DNA of 64,000 bases, taken from assembly GCF_030814995.1 (NCBI RefSeq), contig NZ_JAUSVX010000011.1, forward strand, positions 241,673 through 305,672, in the 5' to 3' direction. The notes beneath the pieces were generated by a model. It made no database searches, was not told where the DNA came from, and was given only the letters and a program-made list of their open reading frames with translations. Of this stretch, positions 31,793-39,826 are shown piece by piece. Made by a program: the position numbers and the translations under genes. Position 1 is the stretch's first letter; each line of letters starts with the position of its first letter. This stretch comes from Labrys wisconsinensis (lineage in GTDB: Bacteria; Pseudomonadota; Alphaproteobacteria; Rhizobiales; Labraceae).

Positions 31793-33303
31793 CGGGGCGT
31801 CCGAACATCCTCATCCTGATGGCCGACCAGCTGGGGGCTCCCGCGCTGGGGGTCTACGGCCACGGCATCGTCAAGTCCCCCAATATCGACCGGATCGCCG
31901 CGACCGGCGCGGTGTTCGACAATTTCTACTCCAACTTTCCGCTCTGCGCCCCGGCGCGGCTGGCGCTGATGACCGGCCGGCTCTGTTCCAACATCCAGGC
32001 CTGGGACAACGCCGCGCAGATCCCCTCCGACATCCCGACCTTCGCGCATTATCTGCGCCTGCTCGGCTACCGCACCTGCCTCTCCGGCAAGATGCACTTC
32101 ATCGGGCCGGATCAGCTGCACGGCTTCGAGGAACGGGTGACGACCGACATCTGTCCCTCGGACTTCAACTGGACCGCCGACTGGGACGATCCGTGGCGCA
32201 CCATGGACTGGTTCCACTCCATGAAGAACGTCAGCGACGCCGGCATCGCCGAACGGGCGCTCCAGCAGGACTATGACGAGGAGGTGGCCCACAACGCGCG
32301 GCGCTGGCTGTTCGATCAGGCGCGCGACGCCGACGAGCGGCCGTTCCTGTTGGTCGCCTCCTTCACCCACCCGCACGACCCCTATGTGACGCCGCGCCGG
32401 TTCTGGGATCTCTACGACCACGAGGCGATCGACATGCCGCGTGTTCCCTTCATCCCGCCCGAGCAGCGGGACCCGCATTCCCGGCGCCTGTGGGAGCAGT
32501 ATGACCGCGGCGAGTTCGGCGTGGGCGACGCCCATGTCCGCGCCGCCCGGCACGCCTATTACGGCAGCGTGTCCTATCTCGACGAGCGGATCGGCGACGT
32601 GCTCGACGCGCTGGAGCGCTCCGGGCACGGGCAGGACACCATCGTCATGGTGCTGGCCGATCACGGCGACATGCTTGGCGAACGCGGCCTCTGGTACAAG
32701 ATGAGCTTCTACGACTGGTCGGCGCGCGTGCCGCTGCTCATGTCCGGTCCCGGCATCCCCGCCGGCGCCCGCATCAAGGCCAACGCTGCGCTGGTCGATA
32801 TCCTGCCGACGCTGGTGGAGATCGCCGCCGGGCCGGACTGGGACGACTATCCCGAGCGGCCCGACGGCCGCAGCCTGATGCCGCTCCTGACGCAGGACGC
32901 CGACGACCGGACCGCCGTGAGCGAGTTGCTGTCGGAAGGCGTCGCCGCGCCCTACGTCATGCTGCGCAAGGGCCGCTACAAGCTCACCCATGTCGAGCAT
33001 GATCCGCCGCAGCTCTTCGACATGGAGAGCGACCCGGACGAGCTCAACGATCTGGCCGACGATCCGGCCCATGGCGAGGTGCTGCAGGACATGCTCGACG
33101 AGGTCGGGCGCCGCTGGGACATGCCGAGGCTCAAGCGGGAGATCCTCGCCAGCCAGCGCCGGCGCCGCCTCGTCTACAAGGCGCTGACCACCGGCAGGAT
33201 CACGCCCTGGGACTATCAGCCCTGGCAGGACGCCGCCCTGCAATATTACCGCGGCACCAAGCCCTATCACGAAGCGGAAGCCCGCGATCTCATCCGGCCT
33301 TAG
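31789..33303 (+). CDS. betC: Choline-sulfatase-like type I sulfatase
   Basis: A 504-residue sulfatase. The formylglycine motif is Cys53-Ala-Pro-Ala-Arg57 (cysteine type, needing an FGE-type maturase); the second motif LSGKMHFIGPDQLHGFEERVT is shared with BetC of Sinorhizobium. VLADHGDMLGERGLWYK supplies further metal/substrate ligands. The C-terminal segment, with RRRLVYKALTTGRITPWDYQPWQ, is the special choline-sulfatase tail that completes the active site of the neighbouring chain. No signal peptide, as expected for cytoplasmic BetC. Substrate choline-O-sulfate is the best call, but no betI/betA/betB genes are near, and coupling to a carboxylase is unusual. Confidence 0.8.
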   Translation: MTGRPNILILMADQLGAPALGVYGHGIVKSPNIDRIAATGAVFDNFYSNFPLCAPARLALMTGRLCSNIQAWDNAAQIPSDIPTFAHYLRLLGYRTCLSGKMHFIGPDQLHGFEERVTTDICPSDFNWTADWDDPWRTMDWFHSMKNVSDAGIAERALQQDYDEEVAHNARRWLFDQARDADERPFLLVASFTHPHDPYVTPRRFWDLYDHEAIDMPRVPFIPPEQRDPHSRRLWEQYDRGEFGVGDAHVRAARHAYYGSVSYLDERIGDVLDALERSGHGQDTIVMVLADHGDMLGERGLWYKMSFYDWSARVPLLMSGPGIPAGARIKANAALVDILPTLVEIAAGPDWDDYPERPDGRSLMPLLTQDADDRTAVSELLSEGVAAPYVMLRKGRYKLTHVEHDPPQLFDMESDPDELNDLADDPAHGEVLQDMLDEVGRRWDMPRLKREILASQRRRRLVYKALTTGRITPWDYQPWQDAALQYYRGTKPYHEAEARDLIRP

Positions 33304-33341
33304 GAAGCGTTGGCGAATAAATGAATCGAAGTAACGCGGGG

Positions 33342-33492
33342 AACCCCTCTCCCGGCTGGGAGAGGGGCAGGGGTGAGGGACTAGACTTTTCCGGAAAGGG
33401 CGGAGCATTTTACCTGTCGTTGCTTGGGCCTGCATTTTGCTGGTGACGCGTTTAGACCCTCACCCCTGCCCCTCTCCCAGCCGGGAGAGGGG
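33342..33492. repeat. Paired palindromic repeat, family A copy 3
   Basis: Arms 33342-33385 and 33453-33492 are inverted copies with a 67-base spacer; each has a perfect 10-bp hairpin with a four-base loop. The arms are nearly identical to copy 2 (21892-22037) in sequence, while the spacers differ. It fills most of the 245-base gap between the sulfatase and the dehydrogenase genes. Confidence 0.87.
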
Positions 33493-33548
33493 ATCGCGCC
33501 CTTATCATCTGAAACCCTTATTTGGGGACGACGCCTTAGGAGCAGACC

Positions 33549-34376
33549 ATGGGCACCTTGAACGGCCGTACCGCCGTGATCACCGGCGGCCTGACGGGCC
33601 AGGGGCTGGCGATCGCCGACGTCCTGGCGGCCGCCGGCGCCAATGTCGCGGCCGGCTCCTTCCTGCAGGAGGCGGCAGGCCGTCAGGGCGACGCGGCGGC
33701 CTATCCCGAGCCGGACGAAGCCGTGTCGGTGCGCGGCCGCCTCGCCCGCCACGGCACGAAGGTGCATGTCGGGCATCTCGACGTCCGCGATCCCGCCGTG
33801 ATCGACGGCTTCGTCGCCGCGGCGGAAGCCGCGTGCGGCCCGGCCGATATCCTGATCAACGCCGCCGGCACGACGGCGGAGCAGCCGGTCTGCGGACATT
33901 CCGACGCGCTGTGGCTGAAGATCATCGACACCAACCTCAACGGCGCCTTCCGCATGACGCGCAAGCTGCTGCCGGGGATGATCGCGCGCCGCTGGGGCCG
34001 GGTGATCAACATCGGATCGACGGCGGCGACGGTGGGCTGGAAGGACAATCCGGCCTATTGCGCCTCGAAGTCCGGCCTGCTGGGGCTCACGCGCTGCGTC
34101 GCGCTCGAAGGGGCGCCGCACGGCGTCACCTGCGTCATGATCAGCCCGACCTGGGTGGAAACGGAGCTGATGCGGCGCAACGTCCAGCAGCTCATCGAGC
34201 GCGAGGGCAGGGGCCGCACCCTGGAAGATGCGATGGCCGACATCGCGGGCCAGAACCCGCAGAACCGGATCATCCAGCCGGACGAGGTCGCCGCGCTCGC
34301 CGCCTTCCTGTGCGGGGACGGGGCGAGGGGCATCACTATGGAGAATATCGCGATCACGGGCGGCGCGCTCTGGTGA
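33549..34376 (+). CDS. Short-chain dehydrogenase/reductase, 3-hydroxybutyrate dehydrogenase-like
   Basis: A 275-residue classical SDR. The cofactor motif is TGGLTGQGLA (about 12-21, replacing the usual TGxxxGIG), then NAAGTT near residue 99, catalytic Ser in NIGSTAA, and Tyr-x3-Lys in AYCASKSG. The C-terminal part (EVAALAAFLCGDGARGIT) resembles D-3-hydroxybutyrate dehydrogenases, which would fit reduction of acetoacetate from an acetone carboxylase; that link is inference. An insertion of about 20 residues follows beta-strand 2. It lies on the same strand as the carboxylase and sulfatase genes but after a paired palindrome. Confidence 0.75.
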   Translation: MGTLNGRTAVITGGLTGQGLAIADVLAAAGANVAAGSFLQEAAGRQGDAAAYPEPDEAVSVRGRLARHGTKVHVGHLDVRDPAVIDGFVAAAEAACGPADILINAAGTTAEQPVCGHSDALWLKIIDTNLNGAFRMTRKLLPGMIARRWGRVINIGSTAATVGWKDNPAYCASKSGLLGLTRCVALEGAPHGVTCVMISPTWVETELMRRNVQQLIEREGRGRTLEDAMADIAGQNPQNRIIQPDEVAALAAFLCGDGARGITMENIAITGGALW

Positions 34377-34486
34377 GCCGTCCGGGCCGCAGGCGGGGAC
34401 GCGCCGAAATCCCCGCGCTCCCTCAGCCCCAGCTAAATCTGCGGACATAGCGTGGCAGCCCTGGTCCACTGAAAGGGCGCCGCTCA

Positions 34487-35281
34487 ATGAATCACGCAAG
34501 CCGCCTCGATGCCGGGCATGGCTCGGTCATGCTCAACAAGGTTCCGGAGGTCACGGCCTACTTCTGGATCATCAAGATCATGGCGACGACGGTGGGCGAG
34601 ACCGCCGCCGATCTCCTGGCCATCCGCTTCGACATGGGCCTTTCGATCACGTCGGCGATCATGACCGTCGTGTTCCTCGCGACCCTGGTCTGGCAGATGA
34701 AGCTCGATCGCTATGTGCCGCCGGTCTATTGGCTCACGGTGGTGCTGATCAGCGTCGTCGGCACGCTCGTCTCCGACAATCTGGTCGACGGCCTCGGCAT
34801 CAGCCTGGTGACGACGTCGATCGCCTTCTCCATCTGCCTCGCGGCCGTGTTCGCCGCCTGGTACGCTCGCGAACGCACCCTCTCGATCCACAGCATCGTC
34901 ACCAGCCGGCGCGAAGCCTTCTACTGGGGGGCGATCCTGTTCACCTTCGCGATGGGCACCTCCGTCGGCGACCTCCTGGCCGAGCGGCTCGATCTCGGCT
35001 ACCTCCAGGCGGCGATCGTCTTCGGGCTCGCCATCCTCGCCGTCGCCGGCCTCTACTTCGTCATCGGCGTCAACGCGATCTTCTGCTTCTGGGTCGCCTA
35101 TATCCTCACCCGCCCGCTCGGCGCCTCGATCGGCGACTGGCTGGCCAAGCCAGGGCTCGCCGGCGGGCTCGGCCTCGGCACGGTGACGACGAGCATCCTC
35201 TTCCTCGGCGTCATCCTCCTCACCGTTCTCTATCTGACCGCCTCCAAGGCGGACAGAATTCCGCAACCCGCGGCGGAATGA
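34487..35281 (+). CDS. COG4705-type integral membrane protein with four internal repeats
   Basis: A 264-residue membrane protein with about eight hydrophobic segments and no known function. Four related modules are visible at residues 34-44 (TTVGETAADLL), 92-112 (GTLVSDNLV...), 157-177 (GTSVGDLLAERLDLG) and 212-236 (GASIGDWLAKP...). Each has a G-[TA]-x-[VI]-[GS]-[DE] core followed by a helix with TTSI or similar, so the protein is a four-fold repeat of a two-helix unit with acidic residues in or near the membrane. It precedes two small exported proteins on the same strand. Confidence 0.75.
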   Translation: MNHASRLDAGHGSVMLNKVPEVTAYFWIIKIMATTVGETAADLLAIRFDMGLSITSAIMTVVFLATLVWQMKLDRYVPPVYWLTVVLISVVGTLVSDNLVDGLGISLVTTSIAFSICLAAVFAAWYARERTLSIHSIVTSRREAFYWGAILFTFAMGTSVGDLLAERLDLGYLQAAIVFGLAILAVAGLYFVIGVNAIFCFWVAYILTRPLGASIGDWLAKPGLAGGLGLGTVTTSILFLGVILLTVLYLTASKADRIPQPAAE

Positions 35282-35345
35282 CCAGGCGCGGCCGCCGGCG
35301 GCGCCGCAGCCCCCTCCCTCCCTCCCGATCCGAAGGACGACAACG

Positions 35346-35603
35346 ATGACCTCTGCGCTCAAGGCCATTCTGCTTTCCGCCGCCATCTGCGGCGCGCTGG
35401 CCGGGCCGGCCTATGCCGACTGCGAAAGCGACATGCTCCAGCTGGAGGATGCGCTGAAGACGCCGAACCTCAAGCCGGAGGCCAAGGCTGCCCTGGATGC
35501 CGCCACCACGAAGGCCGTCGCCGCCATGAAGACGGACGACGACACCACCTGCCACAAGGCGATCGCCGAGGGCCTCGCCAAGGCCGGCATCGCGATGAAG
35601 TGA
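35346..35603 (+). CDS. Small exported protein of unknown function
   Basis: An 85-residue protein with a clear Sec signal (about 1-24, LKAILLSAAICGALAGPAYA) and a mature part of about 60 residues, predicted helical. It has two cysteines (Cys26 and Cys69) that could form a disulfide and a repeated Ala/Lys/Asp pattern. No family is recognised. It sits between the COG4705 membrane protein and another small exported helical protein, and all three may work together in the periplasm. Confidence 0.65.
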   Translation: MTSALKAILLSAAICGALAGPAYADCESDMLQLEDALKTPNLKPEAKAALDAATTKAVAAMKTDDDTTCHKAIAEGLAKAGIAMK

Positions 35604-35666
35604 GCCGGTGACCTCACCCGGCATGGCGGCCGTCCGCGCCGCCCTGCCGCCCCTGCCGCGAAAAGG

Positions 35667-36062
35667 ATGATCACAATGCTGAAGACGACCGCTCTCGCCG
35701 CACGCCTCTGCCTCACCGCCCTCGCAGCCGGCTCGATCGGCATGACGTTGCCGGGCCCGGCCGCGCTCGCCGCGATCCCGGCACCGCTCGGCGACCTCGC
35801 GGCCTTCCGCGCCATTGCCCAGGACACCCTCGGCCTCGTCGGCAAGGGCGACATTCCGGCCGCCCGGGTGCGGATCAAGGACCTGGAGACGAGTTGGGAC
35901 AAGGCCGAGCCCACGCTGCGCCCGAAGGACCAGGCCGCCTGGCACAGGGTCGACAAGGCGATCGACGAAGCCCTGGCGGCGGTGCGCACCCCGAACCCGC
36001 AGGCGACGGCCTGCGCGACGGCGCTGCAGAGCCTGATCCGGACGATAGACGCCGCCAGGTAG
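35667..36062 (+). CDS. Exported helical protein of unknown function
   Basis: A 131-residue protein with a signal peptide (about 1-36, ending near AALAA-IP) and a mature all-helical body. LGDLAAFRAIAQDTLGLVGKGDIPAARVRIKDLETSWDKAEPTLRPKD is typical of periplasmic helical-bundle proteins (quoted only to mark the helix pattern around residues 42-89). Function unknown. ATGs at 35667 and 35676 are both possible. A terminator-like hairpin follows at 36100-36124. Confidence 0.65.
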   Translation: MITMLKTTALAARLCLTALAAGSIGMTLPGPAALAAIPAPLGDLAAFRAIAQDTLGLVGKGDIPAARVRIKDLETSWDKAEPTLRPKDQAAWHRVDKAIDEALAAVRTPNPQATACATALQSLIRTIDAAR

Positions 36063-36099
36063 CGGCGTGCCCTGCATCGGCCATCGGGGTCGAGATCGT

Positions 36100-36124
36100 G
36101 CCGGGCGGCTCCCCGCCGCCCGGC
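36100..36124 (+). terminator. Intrinsic-terminator-like hairpin
   Basis: A perfect 10-bp GC-rich stem (36100-36109 with 36115-36124) with loop TCCCC, followed by CTTTCC. It lies 38 bases after the stop of the small helical exported protein and would end the transcript of the COG4705 group. Confidence 0.6.
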
Positions 36125-36203
36125 CTTTCCTAAGCCGGGCATAAGTCTCGGCGGCTAGTCAGGGATCGCGCCCCATCCCGGGCGGCGCGATCGGGATCCC
36201 TCC

Positions 36204-37109
36204 ATGAAGCTTCCGTCGCGCGGCAGGCGCCTGCTGACGTCCGGCCTCGCGGCCGGACTGGTGCTGGCAACGGTGCTGGCCATGCTGTCGCTCACCGGCG
36301 CCCTCCGGCGCTGGTTTCCCGAGCTCAAGGCCAATGTCACGGCGTGGAAGACGACGACGCATCTCGGGGCGCCACCGCCCTCCCTCGCCGACCTGCCCGT
36401 GCTGATCGGCCACGCCGCGACGCCACGCGGGCTCGTCGTCATCCTGTCGGGCAATGCTGGATGGTGGGCGATCGACAACGTCCTCGCCGACCGGCTCCGG
36501 GAGGCGGGGTGGTCGGTGGCGGGCGTGAACAGCCTGTCGCTGTTCCGGTTCTTCGGCGGTGAGAAATCCCCGCGGGACGTTGCAGACGTGCTTGGCCGCA
36601 TCGTCGAGGCGGAAGGGCGGAAAGACGAACCCGTTGTGCTGCTGGGCTATAGTTTCGGTGCGGACGTGGTCGCCGTCGCCTATGGCGCGCTGCGGCCCGA
36701 GATCCGCCGTCGCATCGCCCGCGTCGTGCTGATCGCGCCCTCGCGCGAGGCGGACTATGCGATCGGCTTCGGCCTGCTCGCCAGGTCGTGGCGGGATTTC
36801 GATCCGGACGTCGCGAAGGCCATCCTCGCCATGCCGCGTCGCCAGCCGATATGCATCGCCCCCCAGGACCAGGCCCCTGCCGAGACGCCCTGCACGGACG
36901 CCGCCGCAGCAGGCGCGACCACGCTGCTGGTCGCGGGCGACCATCATTTCAACGGGGACTATGAGGGCCTCGGCCGCGCCGTGGCCCAGGCCCTGGACAT
37001 CGCCGACCGGGAGGGGCGAGCCGTCGGGCCGACCGCCGACAACCGGGGATACCCGGCCGGGGACATGCACGCTGCGGCCAGGCCGGCGACGACCGTGGCG
37101 CCGCAATAG
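36204..37109 (+). CDS. VirJ/AcvB-family protein (paralogue 1)
   Basis: A 301-residue alpha/beta-hydrolase-fold protein with an N-terminal membrane anchor or signal (about 10-33). The VirJ-type core shows VILSGNAGWWAIDNVLADRL (about 79-98), the nucleophile elbow LGYSFGADVV with Ser150, and the His region GDHHFNGDY. The usual SGDGGW element is SGNAGW here, an Asp to Asn and Gly to Ala change. AcvB of Agrobacterium hydrolyses lysyl-phosphatidylglycerol; a lipid-related periplasmic role is possible, but no lpiA is nearby. A second family member lies at 44071-44868. Confidence 0.75.
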   Translation: MKLPSRGRRLLTSGLAAGLVLATVLAMLSLTGALRRWFPELKANVTAWKTTTHLGAPPPSLADLPVLIGHAATPRGLVVILSGNAGWWAIDNVLADRLREAGWSVAGVNSLSLFRFFGGEKSPRDVADVLGRIVEAEGRKDEPVVLLGYSFGADVVAVAYGALRPEIRRRIARVVLIAPSREADYAIGFGLLARSWRDFDPDVAKAILAMPRRQPICIAPQDQAPAETPCTDAAAAGATTLLVAGDHHFNGDYEGLGRAVAQALDIADREGRAVGPTADNRGYPAGDMHAAARPATTVAPQ

Positions 37110-37145
37110 GAGGGTTGCCGCATCGTCCCGGCCTGTCCGACGCCG

Positions 37146-38084
37146 TTAAGCCCCTCGGGCCATCGCCTTCACCGCCTCGCACACGGCGTCAAAGCTCTCC
37201 CGCGCCCGCCGGCTCATGTGGCGCGCCCGCTGGTAGCCGTGCACCAGCTCGGGCTCGTTGCGCCAGGTGGCGGGAACGCCGGCCGCGCGCAGCTTCTGCG
37301 CATAGAGGCGGCCGTCGTCGCGCAGGGGATCGACATCGGCGGTGACGATGAGGGCCGGCGGCAGGCCGGAGAAGTCGGTCGCCGCGAGCGGCGACAGCTC
37401 GGGGTCGCCGATCTCCGACCGTGGGTGGCCGCCGGTCAGGACGGTCGCATAGTGCTCGACGTCGACGGTGCGCAGCATCGGCGCCTCGGCATTCTCGCGG
37501 TAGGAGGGCAGGGCAGCGATGTCGCCGCCGAGGCCGGGATAGACCAGCACCTGGCCGGCGGGCGCACGCCAGCCGAGCCGCCGGGCGCGCAGGCAGAGCG
37601 CGGCGCTGAGATTGCCGCCGGCGCTGTCGCCGACCACGACGACCGGCAGTCCCTGGTCGAGCAGATACCGGTAGACCGCGGCGACGTCGTCGATCTGCGC
37701 GGGGAAGAGATGCTCGGGGGCGAGGCGATAGTCGCTCGCCACCACGGTGCAGCCGGTCGCCTCGCAGAGCTCGGCGCAGACGTCGTCGTGGCTCTCCAGG
37801 CCACCGACGACGAAGCCGCCGCCATGGCTGTAGAGCACGATCGCCGGCGCCGCCTCGCCCGCCCTGCGGTAGAGGCGGACCGGGATGCGGCGCTCCGGTT
37901 CCGTCGCCGGGACCGCGCCGTCCTCCACCGTCACGTCCGCCGGCCGCGGCCGGCGGAAGGCGGCGCACATGGCGTCGTAGATGCGGCGGTTGTCCTCGAC
38001 GCTCGCCAGGTTGGCGTCGGCGGGATAATGCGCCTCGGACTGCGCGATGAAGGCCAGCACCTCCGGATCGGTGACCACGCTCAC
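37146..38084 (-). CDS. Alpha/beta hydrolase of the hormone-sensitive lipase family
   Basis: A 312-residue esterase. The oxyanion HGGGF motif (LYSHGGGFVVGG), the nucleophile GDSAGGN, the acid DPLRDDG and His in VHGYQ are all visible. It should cleave short-chain esters or lactones in the cytoplasm. The start chosen is GTG at 38084 (MSVVTDPEVLAFIA...), eight bases after GGGG and after the stop of the upstream binding-protein gene. An ATG at 38126 would overlap that gene by 28 bases. The pair is transcribed together, suggesting the hydrolase acts on what the binding protein captures. Confidence 0.82.
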   Translation of the reverse strand: MSVVTDPEVLAFIAQSEAHYPADANLASVEDNRRIYDAMCAAFRRPRPADVTVEDGAVPATEPERRIPVRLYRRAGEAAPAIVLYSHGGGFVVGGLESHDDVCAELCEATGCTVVASDYRLAPEHLFPAQIDDVAAVYRYLLDQGLPVVVVGDSAGGNLSAALCLRARRLGWRAPAGQVLVYPGLGGDIAALPSYRENAEAPMLRTVDVEHYATVLTGGHPRSEIGDPELSPLAATDFSGLPPALIVTADVDPLRDDGRLYAQKLRAAGVPATWRNEPELVHGYQRARHMSRRARESFDAVCEAVKAMARGA

Positions 38085-38098
38085 GGCGGGATCCCCGC

Positions 38099-39646
38099 TC
38101 AGGCCGTCCACCAGCGCTCGATGCATTTCCAGCCGTCGAGATAGCGATGGTTCGACAGCGGCCCGTGGGCGATGCGGGTCGAGGTGGCGTCGACATAGTT
38201 GGCGAACATCGGGATGATGGTGCCGCCGTCATCGCGCACGAGCTGCTGCATCTCGCGATAGATCTCGCGGCGCCGGGCCTCGTCGAGCAGCGGCCGCGCC
38301 TCCAGCAGCAGCGCGTTGAAGCGCTCATTGTCCCAATGGGCGTCGTTCCAGGGGCCGCCCTTGGCATAGACCAGGGAGAACATGTCGTCCTCGGTCGGCC
38401 GGCCGTTCCAGTAGCTCTCGACGAAGGGCTTCTTCAGCCAGACGTCGCTCCAGTAGCCATCGTCGGCCTCCTGCTTGACGGTGATCTCGATGCCGGCCCG
38501 GGCGGCGGCCTCCTGGTACAGCACCGCGGTGTCGAGGCCGCCGGAGAAGGCGGCGTTGGAGGCGCTGAGCTGCACCTTGAGCCCGTCGAGCCCCGCCTTC
38601 CTCAGGTGGAACCTGGCCTTCTCCGGATCATAGGCGCGCTGCTCCAGGTCGGCCGCATAGTAGCGGTTGGCCGGCGCGATCGGGTGGTCGTTGCCGACCT
38701 GGCCGAAGCCGCCCAGCACCTTGGCGACCAGCGCCTCGCGGTCGATGGCGTATTTCAGGGCGAGGCGCACGTCGAGATTCCTATAGGGGTCGGCGTCGCA
38801 GAACATCGGCAGGGTGTAGTGCGAGGTGCCGACCACGTTCTCCAGCCGGAGGGTGCTGACGCGCTTGAGCAGGTTGGCGGTCCTGGGATCGACGCCGTTC
38901 ATGGCGTCGATCTGGCCGCCGATCAGGGCGTTCTGCCGAGCGGTGGCGTCGGCGATGGCCAGGATCTCGGCCGACTCGAACCAGGCGCGATCGGTTTTGA
39001 AATAGCCGTCGAAGCGCGTCATGGCGATGCGCACGCCCGGCTCGAAGCGATCGAGCTTGTAGCCGCCGGTGCCGATGGCCTTCTCCCAGTCGAGCGTGCC
39101 GTCGGTCTTGGCCGGCATGACGACGAAATGATAATCCGTCATCAGATAGGGCAGGTCGGCATTGCCGGACGCGAGGGTGAAGATGACGGTGTGGTCGTCG
39201 CCGGCCTTGACGTCGCTGACCGGCGCCAGGACGGCGCGGGCGGCCGACTTGGTCTCGCCGCGATGGTGGTTGAAGCTCGCCACCACGTCCCTGGCGGTGA
39301 GGTCGCGGCCGTCGTGGAACTTCACGCCCTTGCGCAGCCTGAAGGTCCACACCTTGGCGTCGGGCGTCGCCTCCCAGCTCTCGGCGAGCTCGGGCTGCAG
39401 CTTGCCGGCGGCGTCGATCTCGGTGAGGTTGTTGCACACCGCCAGCATGGCGAGCGCTACCGTGCCGCCGGTATAGGTGGCGGGATCGAGGGAATCGCCG
39501 ATGCCGGCGCCGTTGGCACCCAGGCGGAAATGGCCGCCGCGCTGCGGCGTGTCCGCGGCGCGGGCCGGGCCGCCCACGGCGACGGCGAGGCCGGCGGAGG
39601 CGGCCCCGGCGAGAAAGCCACGGCGGGTGGGCGCTGAGATCGTCAT
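38099..39646 (-). CDS. Family 5 (oligopeptide-type) substrate-binding protein, Tat-exported, orphan
   Basis: A 515-residue SBP_bac_5 protein (DppA/OppA-like). The N-terminus has a twin-arginine signal (PTRRGFLAGAASAGLAVA) cut near ARAAD. The mature part shows the family signature FRLRKGVKFHDGRDLTARDVVASF (about 95-118). No permease or ATPase genes accompany it in this window, so it must use a transporter encoded elsewhere or act alone. It is followed by an esterase gene in the same unit. Ligands of such proteins include peptides, opines and glycosides; none can be specified here. Confidence 0.85.
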   Translation of the reverse strand: MTISAPTRRGFLAGAASAGLAVAVGGPARAADTPQRGGHFRLGANGAGIGDSLDPATYTGGTVALAMLAVCNNLTEIDAAGKLQPELAESWEATPDAKVWTFRLRKGVKFHDGRDLTARDVVASFNHHRGETKSAARAVLAPVSDVKAGDDHTVIFTLASGNADLPYLMTDYHFVVMPAKTDGTLDWEKAIGTGGYKLDRFEPGVRIAMTRFDGYFKTDRAWFESAEILAIADATARQNALIGGQIDAMNGVDPRTANLLKRVSTLRLENVVGTSHYTLPMFCDADPYRNLDVRLALKYAIDREALVAKVLGGFGQVGNDHPIAPANRYYAADLEQRAYDPEKARFHLRKAGLDGLKVQLSASNAAFSGGLDTAVLYQEAAARAGIEITVKQEADDGYWSDVWLKKPFVESYWNGRPTEDDMFSLVYAKGGPWNDAHWDNERFNALLLEARPLLDEARRREIYREMQQLVRDDGGTIIPMFANYVDATSTRIAHGPLSNHRYLDGWKCIERWWTA

Positions 39647-39701
39647 GGTTCCCTCCGGCTGGTGCGGTCGCGAGCCGCGTGCAGCTTCGGCTGCTGCTCT
39701 G

Positions 39702-39729
39702 CCGGCCGGGCTTTCGCCCCCGGCCGGCG
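39702..39729 (-). terminator. Hairpin downstream of the PAP2 gene
   Basis: GCCGGCCGGG (39702-39711) pairs with CCCGGCCGGC (39720-39729) as a 10-bp stem with an eight-base loop. On the minus strand it lies about 98 bases after the PAP2 stop and about 55 bases before the start of the binding-protein gene, so it could end the PAP2 transcript or fold in the leader of the next gene. No T-run follows. Confidence 0.35.
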
Positions 39730-39826
39730 GGAGGATGCGGTCAAAATGTGAGAGCAAGTTGGCGCGACGCGACATCTTCATGACTTGTCACGCCGGGGGC
39801 GCGGCCCGTCGGACAGCCGCCCGGGC

